A DNA stretch of 64,000 nucleotides, taken from NCBI RefSeq assembly GCF_003121625.1, contig NZ_QDDJ01000012.1:105084-169083 (forward strand), given 5' to 3'. Each line of letters starts with the position of its first letter. The first letter of the stretch is position 1. The stretch is from Ornithinimicrobium cavernae (GTDB taxonomy: Bacteria; Actinomycetota; Actinomycetes; Actinomycetales; Dermatophilaceae). Positions 47,595 through 56,017 of the stretch are shown here, one piece after another. The notes under the pieces are model-generated. The model ran no database searches and was not told the origin of the DNA. It saw only the letters and a program-made list of their open reading frames with translations. A program made the position numbers and the translations under genes.

Positions 47595-49045
47595 TCGAGC
47601 TCATCCTGTTCGGTTCCTTCCTGGTGCTCCTGGCCCTGGGCGTGCCGGTGGCCTTCTCCCTGGGCCTGGCGGCCGTGGCCACCATCGTCTACGCCTCCGG
47701 CGCCGACCAGCTGTCCGTGGTGCCCAGCGTGGTCTTCGCCTCGCTGTCCTCGGAGACCCTGCTGGCCATCCCGTTCTTCATCCTGGCCGGCGCGATCATG
47801 GAGTACGCCGGGATCAGCGCCCGACTCATCGACTTCGCCGACGCCGTGGTCGGCAAGTTCAAGCACGGCCTGGCCATGGTCGTGGTCATCTCCGCGTTCT
47901 TCTTCTCCGCGATCTCCGGCTCCGGCCCGGCCACCGTCGCGGCGATCGGGTCCATCCTGATCCCCGCGCTCATCCGCCGCGGCTACGCCCGGCGGCACGC
48001 CGCCTCCATGGTCGCCGCCGCCGGCTCGATGGGCATCGTGGTGCCCCCCAGCATCGCGTTCATCATCTTCGCCGTGGTCGTCTCGGAGTACCAACGGGTC
48101 TCCATCGGCCGCCTGTTCATCGCCGGCATCGTGCCCGGCATCCTCATGGCCATCGCCCTGATCGTCGCCGCGTTCTTCCTACCGCGCGTCATGCCCCAGG
48201 TGGCCGCCCGGACCGCCCAACCGGCCCTGGCCGGCGCCCGCGGTGGCACCGGCACGAGCGACACCCCGGCTACTGCCGACACCGACGGCCTGGGCGCCGG
48301 TGCCTACACCGCCCCGGAGGCCGAGCCGTTCTCCGAGGCCGAGGCAGAGGTCGCCGAGCACGTCGGCGACGGCACGGCCCGACAGCACTGGGCCAGCGCG
48401 TTCCTGCGGGCCATCCCCGGCCTGCTGGTCCCGATCATCATCCTCGGCGGCATCTACGGCGGCATCTTCACCCCCACCGAGTCCGCGGTCGTCGCCTCGG
48501 TCTACGCGCTCATCGTCGGCCTGTTCATCTACCGGGAGATCAAGATCACCCGCCTCCCGCGGGTGTTCACCGTCGCCGCGGTGCAGTCCGCCGTCGTCAT
48601 GCTCATCGTCGGCTGCGCCTCGGTGTTCGCCTACGTGATCACCCGCCAGCAGGTGGCCCAGACCGTCTCCGACGCGCTCCTGGGCATCACCGAGAACAAG
48701 TACCTCATCCTGCTCATCGTGATGGTCCTGCTGCTCATCGTCGGCATGTTCATCGACGCCGTCTCCGCCCTCTACCTCTTCGTGCCGCTCCTGGCCCCGG
48801 TCCTGCTGCACGTGGGCGTGGACGTCACGACGATGGGCGTGCTCATGGTCGTCAACCTGGCCGTCGGCATGATCACCCCACCCGTCGGCGTCAACCTGTT
48901 CGTCGCCGCCGGCATCGCCCGAGCACCCCTGTCCGAGGTCGTGAAGGGCATCATGCCCTTCCTGTCCGCCGTGCTGATCGTCCTCACCCTGGTGACCTTC
49001 ATCCCGGCACTGTCCAACTGGCTACCCGACCTCCTAGGAGTCTGA
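47591..49045 (+). CDS. dctM: TRAP transporter large permease (DctM family)
   Basis: A 484-residue permease with about twelve helices. PSVVFASLSSETLLAIPFFILAGAIMEYAGISARLIDFADAVVGKFKHGLAMVVVISAFFFSAISGSGPATVAAIGSI is the DctM signature, and MGVLMVVNLAVGMITPPVGVNLFVAAGIA the C-terminal one. Between the two halves, about residues 207-264, lies a hydrophilic Ala/Thr/Glu-rich loop (starting RTAQPALAGARGGTGTSD) longer than in typical members (about 430 residues). It moves the organic acid with Na+ or H+. Confidence 0.88.
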   Translation: MIELILFGSFLVLLALGVPVAFSLGLAAVATIVYASGADQLSVVPSVVFASLSSETLLAIPFFILAGAIMEYAGISARLIDFADAVVGKFKHGLAMVVVISAFFFSAISGSGPATVAAIGSILIPALIRRGYARRHAASMVAAAGSMGIVVPPSIAFIIFAVVVSEYQRVSIGRLFIAGIVPGILMAIALIVAAFFLPRVMPQVAARTAQPALAGARGGTGTSDTPATADTDGLGAGAYTAPEAEPFSEAEAEVAEHVGDGTARQHWASAFLRAIPGLLVPIIILGGIYGGIFTPTESAVVASVYALIVGLFIYREIKITRLPRVFTVAAVQSAVVMLIVGCASVFAYVITRQQVAQTVSDALLGITENKYLILLIVMVLLLIVGMFIDAVSALYLFVPLLAPVLLHVGVDVTTMGVLMVVNLAVGMITPPVGVNLFVAAGIARAPLSEVVKGIMPFLSAVLIVLTLVTFIPALSNWLPDLLGV

Positions 49046-49046
49046 C

Positions 49047-49847
49047 ATGACGACCACCGCACCTGAGCGGGTCGCACCCGTCGACCTGTTCGACCTGACC
49101 GGCCGGGTGGCGCTGGTCACCGGCGCCGCCCGCGGCATCGGGCGCTCGATCGCCGAGCAGCTGGCCCAGCGCGGCGCCAGTGTGGTCGTGGTCGACGTGC
49201 TCGACCCGGCGGAGACCGTCGAGGCCCTGCGCGCCGCCTACCCGTCGAGCACCTTCGAGGGACGGGTCGTCGACGTCCGCGAGCGGGCCGAGGTCGAGGC
49301 CGTCGTCAACGAGACCGTGGCCCAGTTCGGTCAGCTGGACATCCTGGTCAACAACGCCGGCACGGCCAGTCGCAGCGGCCTGCCGGAGTTCACCGACGAG
49401 GAGTGGTTCCGCGACATCGACACCAACCTGCGTGGGACGTTCCTGTTCTGCCAGGCCGCGCTGCACCCGCACATGGTCGAGCGCGGGGCAGGGACGATCA
49501 TCAACATCAGCTCGATCAGCGGGATCATGGGCGGTCCCACGTCCGGTGGTGAGGGCGGTGGTCGCTCCGGTCCCGCCTACGCAGCCTCCAAGGGTGGCAT
49601 CATCGCGCTCACCACGTGGCTGGCCAAGGAGGTCGGCAGGCACGGTGTCACCGTCAACTCGGTGGCCCCGGGGCCGGTGGCCACGCCGATGACCGGCACG
49701 GTGAGCTACGACTTCAGCCAGCAGCTGCTGCAGCGGATGGGCACGCCGGAGGAGATCGGCGCGGCCGTGACCTACCTGGCCTCCCCCGGCGCGGGCTACG
49801 TCACCGGCCAGACGCTCCGCGTCTGCGGCGGTGCGGCGCTCGGCTGA
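49047..49847 (+). CDS. Short-chain dehydrogenase/reductase
   Basis: A 266-residue classical SDR. TGAARGIGRSIAEQLAQ binds the cofactor, ILVNNAGTA is present, and NISSISGIMGGPTSGGEGGGRSGPAYAASKGG holds the Ser, Tyr and Lys; a Gly-rich insertion separates Ser from Tyr. VAPGPVATPMTG follows. TAGGAGTC provides the SD for ATG 49047, one base after the dctM stop. It probably oxidises or reduces the alpha-hydroxy or keto acid brought in by the TRAP system. Confidence 0.83.
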   Translation: MTTTAPERVAPVDLFDLTGRVALVTGAARGIGRSIAEQLAQRGASVVVVDVLDPAETVEALRAAYPSSTFEGRVVDVRERAEVEAVVNETVAQFGQLDILVNNAGTASRSGLPEFTDEEWFRDIDTNLRGTFLFCQAALHPHMVERGAGTIINISSISGIMGGPTSGGEGGGRSGPAYAASKGGIIALTTWLAKEVGRHGVTVNSVAPGPVATPMTGTVSYDFSQQLLQRMGTPEEIGAAVTYLASPGAGYVTGQTLRVCGGAALG

Positions 49848-49870
49848 GGCGACTGTCGGCATACGCGATC

Positions 49871-52723
49871 ATGACCCCACGAGCAGTCGTTGCGGCGCCT
49901 GACCTCACCACGCTGGCGACCGATCTCACCGAGGTGCTCGGTGAGGCGGCCGTCAGCCGGCGACCGCTGGACCTGCACGCGATGGCGCACGACGCCTCGC
50001 ACTACCTGCTGACCCCGGAGCTCCTGGTCCGGCCGACCTCGACCGCGCAGGTGGCCGCGGTGCTGGCAGCCTGCGACGTCGCCGGCGCGCCGGTGACGTT
50101 CCGCTCCGGAGGGACCAGCCTGTCCGGGCAGGCGATCACCGACGCCGTGCTGGTCGACACGCGACGTCACTTCACGCAGGTCGAGGTGCTGGACGGCGGC
50201 GCCCGCGTGCGTGTCCAGCCGGGTGTCACGGTGCGGGCGGTCAACGCCCGGCTGGCGCCGTACCGGCGCAAGCTCGGCCCCGACCCGGCCAGCGAGGGCG
50301 CCTGCACCATCGGCGGGGTGGTCGCCAACAACTCCAGCGGCATGCACTGCGGCACGGAGCTCAACACCTACGCCACCCTCGAGTCGATGGTGCTGGTCCT
50401 GCCGACGGGCACCACGATCGACTCAGCCGCTCCCGACGCGGAGGCCGAGCTGGCCGCCCGAGAGCCGGAGCTCGTCGCCGGCCTGCTCGCGCTGCGGCGA
50501 CGGGTCCTCGACAACGCCGAGTCGGTGGCGACGATCACGCGTCTCTTCGCGATGAAGAACACCATGGGCTACGGCCTCAACGCCCTGGTGGACTTCGAGT
50601 CCCCGCTGGACATGCTCGTGCACCTGATGATCGGCAGCGAGGGGACCCTCGGCTTCGTCGCCTCGGCGACCTTCCGCACCGTCCCGGTCTATCCCCACGT
50701 CAGCACGGGCCTGCTGGTGTTCGACTCGGTCGCCGCCGCCACCGGCTCCGTCCCCGCCCTCGTGGGCACGGGCACCGGCACCGCGGAGCTGCTCGACGCC
50801 GCCTCGCTGAAGGTGGCGCAACAGGACCCCACCTGCCCCGCACAGATCGCCGCGCTCTCGGTGGTCGACCACGCGGCCCTCCTGGTCGAGTGGCAGGGCA
50901 GCACCGGGGAGGAGCTCGAGGACGCGGTCGCGGCGGCCACGCCGACGCTGGAGGACCTGCCCCTCTCCACCGCCCTCGAGCTCACCCGTGACACCTCGGC
51001 GCGGGCCGGCCTGTGGCGGGTCCGCAAGGGACTGTTCTCCGCCGTCGCCGGCGCCCGCCCGGCCGGCACGAACGCCCTCCTGGAGGACGTCGTCGTGGGG
51101 GTCGACGTCCTCGGCGAGACCTGCGTCGCCCTGACCGAGCTGTTCGCGGCGCACTCCTACGAGGAGTCGGTGATCTTCGGTCACGCCCGTGACGGCAACG
51201 TCCACTTCATGCTCAACGAGCGGTTCGACGACCCGGCCTCGCTGCGCCGCTACGAGGCGTTCACGCACGACATGGTCGACCTGGTCCTCGGCCACGGCGG
51301 GTCCCTGAAGGCCGAGCACGGGACCGGTCGCATCATGGCGCCGTTCGTGCGCCGCCAGTACGGCGACGAGCTCTACCAGGTGATGTGGCAGCTCAAGCGG
51401 CTCATCGACCCCCGCGGACTGCTCAACCCGGGCGCCGTCCTCTCCGACGACCCCACGTCATACCTGCGCGACCTCAAGCCCAACCCGCGTGTCGAGGAGG
51501 AGGTCGACCGCTGCGTCGAGTGCGGCTACTGCGAGCCGGTCTGCCCCTCCAAGGACCTCACGCTCACCCCGCGGCAGCGGATCGTCGTGCGCCGCGACAT
51601 CCAGACCGCCCGGGCCTCCGGCGACCACGCCCTCGCCGACGCCCTGGAGCGCGACTACGACTACGACGGCAACCAGACGTGCGCCGTCGACGGCATGTGC
51701 CAGACCGCGTGCCCGGTGCTCATCGACACCGGCGACCTCACGCGACGACTGCGGCGGGAGTCGCAGTCGCGCCTCGCCGACCGCGCCTGGGCCCTCGCGG
51801 CCCGCTCCTGGGGCGCGCTGAGTCCGCTCGGTGGCGCGGCCCTGACCGCCGCCAAGATCCTCCCCTCCGGCCTGCCGGTCAGTGCGACCCGCGCGGTGCG
51901 GACCGTGGTGAGCCACGACCGGGTCCCCGAGTATGACGCCCGGTTGCCTCGGGGAGGCACGTCCCGTCCGCGGTTGTCACCGCAGGCCCCGGAGGCCGTC
52001 CTGTTCAGCGCCTGCATCGGGGAGATGTTCGGCACGGAGCCCGGCGCCCCGGTCCACCGCCACGGCTCCGGTGCCACCGGTGCCCTGGTGGACCTGTGTG
52101 TCCGGGCCGAGGTGCCGCTGCGCACGCCAGAGGGTCTGGGCGGGCTCTGCTGCGGCACACCGTGGAAGTCCAAGGGCCTGACGAGCGGCTACGAGCTGAT
52201 GGCCGACCGCGTCGTGCCCGCCCTGCGCGCCGCCACCGACGACGGCCGTCTGCCCGTCGTCGTCGAGGCGTCGTCCTGCGCGGAGGGCCTGGTCACGATG
52301 CTGACCTCGCGCGCCCCGGAGCTGAGGGTCGTGGACGCCGTGGAGTTCGTCCGCGACACCGTGCTCCCCCGCCTCTCGGTGACGCGCTCGCGTCCGTCGG
52401 TTGTCGTCCACCCGACCTGCTCCACCGAGCGTGCGGGCACGACCGGTGCGCTCATCGACCTGGCCCGAGCGGTGTCCGACGACGTCGTGGTCCCGGTGGC
52501 CTGGGGCTGCTGCGCCTTCGCCGGGGACCGCGGCCTGCTGCACCCCGAGCTCACCGCCTCGGCGACCGCCGCCGAGGCGACCGAGGTCGCCCTGGCCGCG
52601 GCGCAGCGCCCGGGTGAGACGGCATACGTCTCCTGCAACCGGACCTGCGAGATCGGGATGACCCGCGCGACCGGCCAGCCCTACCGCCACGTCCTGGAGC
52701 TGTTGGCCGAGGCCACCTCCTGA
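49871..52723 (+). CDS. FAD-binding and Fe-S two-domain dehydrogenase (D-lactate / D-2-hydroxyacid type)
   Basis: A 950-residue fusion. Residues 1 to about 230 are a PCMH-type FAD domain (PVTFRSGGTSLSGQAITDAVLVDTRR; DPASEGACTIGGVVANNSSGMHCG), followed by an FAD-oxidase C-terminal domain ending in GGSLKAEHGTGRIMAPFV. Then come two 4Fe-4S motifs, CVECGYCEPVCPS (about 547) and CAVDGMCQTACP (about 604), and CCG-type cysteines (LGGLCCGTPWKSKG; WGCCAFAGDRG). This is the layout of D-lactate dehydrogenase Dld-II and related D-2-hydroxyglutarate enzymes, which pass electrons to quinone or a cytochrome. In the TRAP operon it likely oxidises an imported 2-hydroxy acid. No clear SD precedes ATG 49871. Confidence 0.82.
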   Translation: MTPRAVVAAPDLTTLATDLTEVLGEAAVSRRPLDLHAMAHDASHYLLTPELLVRPTSTAQVAAVLAACDVAGAPVTFRSGGTSLSGQAITDAVLVDTRRHFTQVEVLDGGARVRVQPGVTVRAVNARLAPYRRKLGPDPASEGACTIGGVVANNSSGMHCGTELNTYATLESMVLVLPTGTTIDSAAPDAEAELAAREPELVAGLLALRRRVLDNAESVATITRLFAMKNTMGYGLNALVDFESPLDMLVHLMIGSEGTLGFVASATFRTVPVYPHVSTGLLVFDSVAAATGSVPALVGTGTGTAELLDAASLKVAQQDPTCPAQIAALSVVDHAALLVEWQGSTGEELEDAVAAATPTLEDLPLSTALELTRDTSARAGLWRVRKGLFSAVAGARPAGTNALLEDVVVGVDVLGETCVALTELFAAHSYEESVIFGHARDGNVHFMLNERFDDPASLRRYEAFTHDMVDLVLGHGGSLKAEHGTGRIMAPFVRRQYGDELYQVMWQLKRLIDPRGLLNPGAVLSDDPTSYLRDLKPNPRVEEEVDRCVECGYCEPVCPSKDLTLTPRQRIVVRRDIQTARASGDHALADALERDYDYDGNQTCAVDGMCQTACPVLIDTGDLTRRLRRESQSRLADRAWALAARSWGALSPLGGAALTAAKILPSGLPVSATRAVRTVVSHDRVPEYDARLPRGGTSRPRLSPQAPEAVLFSACIGEMFGTEPGAPVHRHGSGATGALVDLCVRAEVPLRTPEGLGGLCCGTPWKSKGLTSGYELMADRVVPALRAATDDGRLPVVVEASSCAEGLVTMLTSRAPELRVVDAVEFVRDTVLPRLSVTRSRPSVVVHPTCSTERAGTTGALIDLARAVSDDVVVPVAWGCCAFAGDRGLLHPELTASATAAEATEVALAAAQRPGETAYVSCNRTCEIGMTRATGQPYRHVLELLAEATS

Positions 52724-52753
52724 CAGCGTGTGTCACGCGCGACCCGTGGACGG

Positions 52754-53971
52754 TCACGGACCCGGTCTGCGACGGACGACCCACAACCCGAGGGCGGCGA
52801 CCGCAGCCGTGAGGGCGGCCGGCCCGGGCAGCGCCCAGGTGCCGTGCTGCGCGACCAGCAGGCTCGCCACCGCCGCACCGACGGCGATGCCTCCGTTGAA
52901 GACGACCGGGATGAGCACGGCGGCGAGATCCCGGTGTGCCTCACCGGCACGCTGCAGGATCTCGGTCTGGGCGAGCGGGGGCAGTGCACCGGTCACGAGG
53001 CCGAGCCCGATGACGACCGCGACACCCACCGGGGAACGGTCGGCCCAGTGCAGGGCGAACAGCGCGAGCGCGGTCGCCGCGCCGGCCACTGCCAGCCAGG
53101 TCGCGTGCCCCCTGACCCGCCCGGCGGCGGCCACCCCCAGGGCCGACGCGACGCCGAAGGCGAGGAGGAGGCCGCTCATGCCGCCGGGCACGATGCCGGC
53201 CGCCGGCTCACCGAGGCGCGTGATGAAGGTGTAGGTGCCGTAGAACCCGACGAGCAGCATGCCCACCAGCCCCGTCACGGCCAGAATCGGAGTCAGCGGT
53301 GCCCGCACACCGTCCACCGCACGGACCTCGGGGACCTTCCGCGGCTGCGCCGGCACCGTCCACCGCACCAGGGCGAGGGTGAGGAGCGCCCCCGCGCCGA
53401 GCATCGCGAAGGCCGAGCGCCACCCCCACAGGTCGGCGACCAGGCGGGCGGCGGGCGTGCCCAGCACCAGTCCGAAGGTCGCCCCACCCAGCAGGACCGC
53501 CACCGCCGGCCCGAGGATCTCCCCGGGCACCAGGTCCGCGACGTGCGCGTTGGCGGTGGCCCAGAGCAGACCGACGGCCGCAGCGCCGGCCAGGCGGGCC
53601 GCGAAGGCGATCTCGTAGGTGGGGGAGGTGGCGGTGACGAACGACGAGGCGGCCACGACGGCCAGTCCGGTGAGGATCAGGGCGCGTCGGTCGAGACGCC
53701 GCGTCACGCGGGTGAGCGGGATGCTGGCGACGACGACCGTGAGCGCCCACGCGGCCACGAGCTGGCCGATCCGGGACTCCGCGACCCCCAGGCCCTCGCT
53801 CATCGGGACGAGGACCGCGGTGGGGAGCATCTCGGCGGTGACCATGACCAGCGTGGCGGTGCCCAGCGCCAGCAGTGGTGGCCACGGGAGCCGGGGCGCG
53901 GGTCCGGTGGTGCGCGTGACGGGCCTCGTGAGGGGGCTCGCGGGGCGGGTGCGGCCGGTGGAGGAGTTCAT
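52754..53971 (-). CDS. MFS efflux transporter
   Basis: A 405-residue transporter with 12 predicted helices, of the drug:H+ antiporter-1 group (AraJ/CmlA-like). PPLLALGTATLVMVTAEMLPTAVLVPMSEGLGVAESRIGQLVAAWALTVVVASIPLTRVTRRLDRRALIL contains the family motif A region (RVTRRLDRR), and LGTPAARLVADLWGWRSAFAMLG the antiporter motif C. It probably exports a toxic compound. It is divergent from merR and driven by a promoter with the MerR-type long spacer. TACCGT lies 6 nt before ATG 53971, so the transcript may be leaderless. Confidence 0.85.
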   Translation of the reverse strand: MNSSTGRTRPASPLTRPVTRTTGPAPRLPWPPLLALGTATLVMVTAEMLPTAVLVPMSEGLGVAESRIGQLVAAWALTVVVASIPLTRVTRRLDRRALILTGLAVVAASSFVTATSPTYEIAFAARLAGAAAVGLLWATANAHVADLVPGEILGPAVAVLLGGATFGLVLGTPAARLVADLWGWRSAFAMLGAGALLTLALVRWTVPAQPRKVPEVRAVDGVRAPLTPILAVTGLVGMLLVGFYGTYTFITRLGEPAAGIVPGGMSGLLLAFGVASALGVAAAGRVRGHATWLAVAGAATALALFALHWADRSPVGVAVVIGLGLVTGALPPLAQTEILQRAGEAHRDLAAVLIPVVFNGGIAVGAAVASLLVAQHGTWALPGPAALTAAVAALGLWVVRRRPGP

Positions 53972-53977
53972 CCTTCG

Positions 53978-54009
53978 ACGGTAGAGTTTGACACTAATGT
54001 CAATGTCAA
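53978..54009 (-). promoter_or_regulatory. MerR-type promoter with overlong spacer and centred dyad
   Basis: On the minus strand the -35 TTGACA (54009-54004) and -10 TACCGT (53983-53978) are 20 bases apart, too far for normal polymerase contact. The dyad TTGACACTAATGTCAA (53988-54003) lies in the spacer. MerR-family activators bind such dyads and twist the spacer. A second TTGACA overlaps the dyad, giving a tandem repeat. Confidence 0.75.
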
Positions 54010-54025
54010 GGATGAGGTGAGAGCC

Positions 54026-54418
54026 GTGAGGATCGGTGACGTGGCACGACGCACGCAGGTGCCGCCCCGGCTCATCCGCTACTACGAACAGCAGGGGCTG
54101 CTCGAGGCCGATCGCATGTCGAACGGCTACCGCAGCTACCGGGAGGAGCACGTCGACCGGATCCAGCGGGTCGCCGGCCTCGTGCAGGCCGGACTGCCGA
54201 CCCGGCTCGTCAAGGTCCTGATCGAGGCCGAGGACGCGGCCGCCCACGACGAACCGACGTGCCCGCAGGAGACGGCCGAGCTGCTGGCCGCAGAGCTCGT
54301 CCCCATCGAGGAGCGGATCGCCTGCCTCACCCGCAGCCGCGACACGATCCGGGACTACCTGCAGCGCACCAACCACGAGGCGGAGCTGCGCCGCGCGGCG
54401 GAGCGGCACAGCGCCTGA
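54026..54418 (+). CDS. MerR-family transcriptional regulator
   Basis: A 130-residue regulator. The N-terminal winged helix (VRIGDVARRTQVPPRLIRYYEQQGLLEADRMSNGYRSYREEHVDRIQRV) is followed by the dimerising coiled coil (LVPIEERIACLTRSRDTIRDYLQRTNHEAELRRAAE). Two cysteines flank the coil (EPTCPQ and ERIACL), but the metal-binding loop of MerR/CueR is not evident, so an organic effector is more likely. It is divergent from the efflux pump and almost certainly regulates it and itself. GTG 54026 has GAGGTGA upstream. Confidence 0.87.
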   Translation: MRIGDVARRTQVPPRLIRYYEQQGLLEADRMSNGYRSYREEHVDRIQRVAGLVQAGLPTRLVKVLIEAEDAAAHDEPTCPQETAELLAAELVPIEERIACLTRSRDTIRDYLQRTNHEAELRRAAERHSA

Positions 54419-54461
54419 CGCCCCCTCCGCCCACGCTCAGGGCAGGGCAGTCCGTCACCGT

Positions 54462-54480
54462 CCACCCGCGTCCCGGGTGG
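54462..54480. terminator. Hairpin between convergent merR and permease genes
   Basis: CCACCCG (54462-54468) pairs with CGGGTGG (54474-54480) over a 5-base loop, midway between the stops at 54418 and 54497. Short but perfect; may stop both transcripts. Confidence 0.5.
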
Positions 54481-54496
54481 CGTCAGGCGTGGTCCC

Positions 54497-55855
54497 TCAA
54501 CGCGGGGACGGGCCCGGGTCGTTCCAGTCCGGCGTCGCCAGCTCCGGCGCCGGGTGGGTCGAGCCGCCGACCTGCAGGTGGTCGCCCTCGCTGGCGACCG
54601 CGCCGGTGACACGGTTGATGCCGTGCATGCCGTGGTAGAGCACCAGCGCCGCAGCCGTGCCGAGCGCGATGCCCTCGAAGGCCAGGTCTCCCACGACCCA
54701 CGTGTAGTTGGCGATGCCCACGATCAGCGCGACGGCGCCCGTGGTCAGGTTGATCGGGTTGCTGAAGTCCACGCGGTGCTCGACCCAGATGCGGAAGCCC
54801 AGCACGCCGATCATGCCGTAGAGCACGGTCGCGGCACCGCCGAGCACCCCGACCGGCACGGTCTGGATCGCGGCGCCGAACTTGGGCAGGAACGCCAGCC
54901 CGATCGCGGTGAGGCCGGCCACCCAGTAGGCGGCGGTCGAGTAGACCTTGGTCCCCGCCATCACGCCGATGTTCTCGGCGTAGGTCGTGGTGCCGGACCC
55001 GCCGCCCGCGCCGGCCAGGGTGGTGGCCAGGCCGTCGGACATGAGGGTCCGCCCGATGTAGGGGTCCAGGGCCTCAGACGAGCTGTCCGTCATCTGGGCC
55101 ACCGACTTCACGTGGCCGATGTTCTCCGCGACGAGCACCAGCACCACGGGCAGGAAGAGCCCGGCGACGTTCCAGTGGAAGTCCGGCAGCAGGAACTCCG
55201 GAGCCCCCACCCAGGCCGCCTCACCGATCGCGGCCGTGTCGACCTCGCCGCGGAGCGCCGCCACGGCGTAGCCGACGACGACGCCCAGCAGGATCGACAG
55301 GCGCCCAATGAGCCCGCGGAACAGCACGGTGCACAGGACGATGGCCAGCAACGTCGCGAAGGCGGTCACCGGCGCCTGCTCGACGTTGTTCCACGCCGAC
55401 GGTGCCAGGTTGAGCCCGATCAGCGCGACGATCGCGCCGGTCACCATCGGCGGCATGAGCCGGCTGATCCACGCGTGCCCCACGGCCTGGACGATGAGGC
55501 CGATCAGGAAGAGCGTCGCGCCCGCCATCACCACGCCGCCGAGGGCACCGGCCGGGCCGTGCTGGCCCTGCGCGGCCGCGATGGGCGCCAGGAAGGCGAA
55601 GGAGGACCCGAGGTAGGACGGCACCCGGTTGCCCGTGATGAGCAGGAACAGCAGCGTGCCGATGCCGCTGAACAGCAGCGTGGTGCTGGGCGGGAAGCCG
55701 GTGATGAGCGGCACCAGGAAGGTCGCGCCGAACATCGCCACGACGTGCTGCATGCCGATGCCGATAGTGGGCACCCACGCCAGGCGTTCGCCGGGTGAGA
55801 CCACCTGGCCCGGCTTGATCCGGTAGCCGTCGCCGTGCACGGTCCACAGCTTCAC
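54497..55855 (-). CDS. NCS2-family uracil/xanthine permease
   Basis: A 452-residue nucleobase:cation symporter-2 protein with about 13-14 helices. The opening RLAWVPTIGIGMQHVVAMFGATFLVPLITGFPPSTTLLFSGIGTLLFLLITGNRVPSYLGSSFAFLAPI is the UraA-like start; VLVAENIGHVKSVAQMT carries the conserved Glu in helix 8, and GGSGTTTYAENIGVMAGTKVYSTAAYWVAG the helix 10 Glu. These match uracil permeases better than xanthine permeases. GAGGAGA precedes GTG 55855. The gene is transcribed alone; the upstream region contains copy 2 of the 54-bp element. Confidence 0.85.
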   Translation of the reverse strand: MKLWTVHGDGYRIKPGQVVSPGERLAWVPTIGIGMQHVVAMFGATFLVPLITGFPPSTTLLFSGIGTLLFLLITGNRVPSYLGSSFAFLAPIAAAQGQHGPAGALGGVVMAGATLFLIGLIVQAVGHAWISRLMPPMVTGAIVALIGLNLAPSAWNNVEQAPVTAFATLLAIVLCTVLFRGLIGRLSILLGVVVGYAVAALRGEVDTAAIGEAAWVGAPEFLLPDFHWNVAGLFLPVVLVLVAENIGHVKSVAQMTDSSSEALDPYIGRTLMSDGLATTLAGAGGGSGTTTYAENIGVMAGTKVYSTAAYWVAGLTAIGLAFLPKFGAAIQTVPVGVLGGAATVLYGMIGVLGFRIWVEHRVDFSNPINLTTGAVALIVGIANYTWVVGDLAFEGIALGTAAALVLYHGMHGINRVTGAVASEGDHLQVGGSTHPAPELATPDWNDPGPSPR

Positions 55856-55944
55856 GTTGGTCTCCTCGAGGGTGGTGGTGACGGCACCTCAGATGTATGC
55901 CGTGGGCCGAGCGAGCGCGCGACCGCGCCGATCCTACCGACCCC

Positions 55945-55998
55945 CATTCTTGGGGAGGATCGGAACGTCGCATCCGCATTCTGAGGGAGGATCGGAAC
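55945..55998 (+). repeat. 54-bp element, copy 2: two 22-bp motifs 32 bp apart
   Basis: Two 22-base motifs at 55945-55966 and 55977-55998 share CATTCT and GGGAGGATCGGAAC, with a 10-base gap. Spacing and most bases match the element at 31521-31574. It sits in the 162-base divergent gap between the permease and the Gfo/Idh/MocA gene, ending 20 bases before the latter's start. Confidence 0.8.
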
Positions 55999-56017
55999 AG
56001 GCGACTACGGTGAGCGC

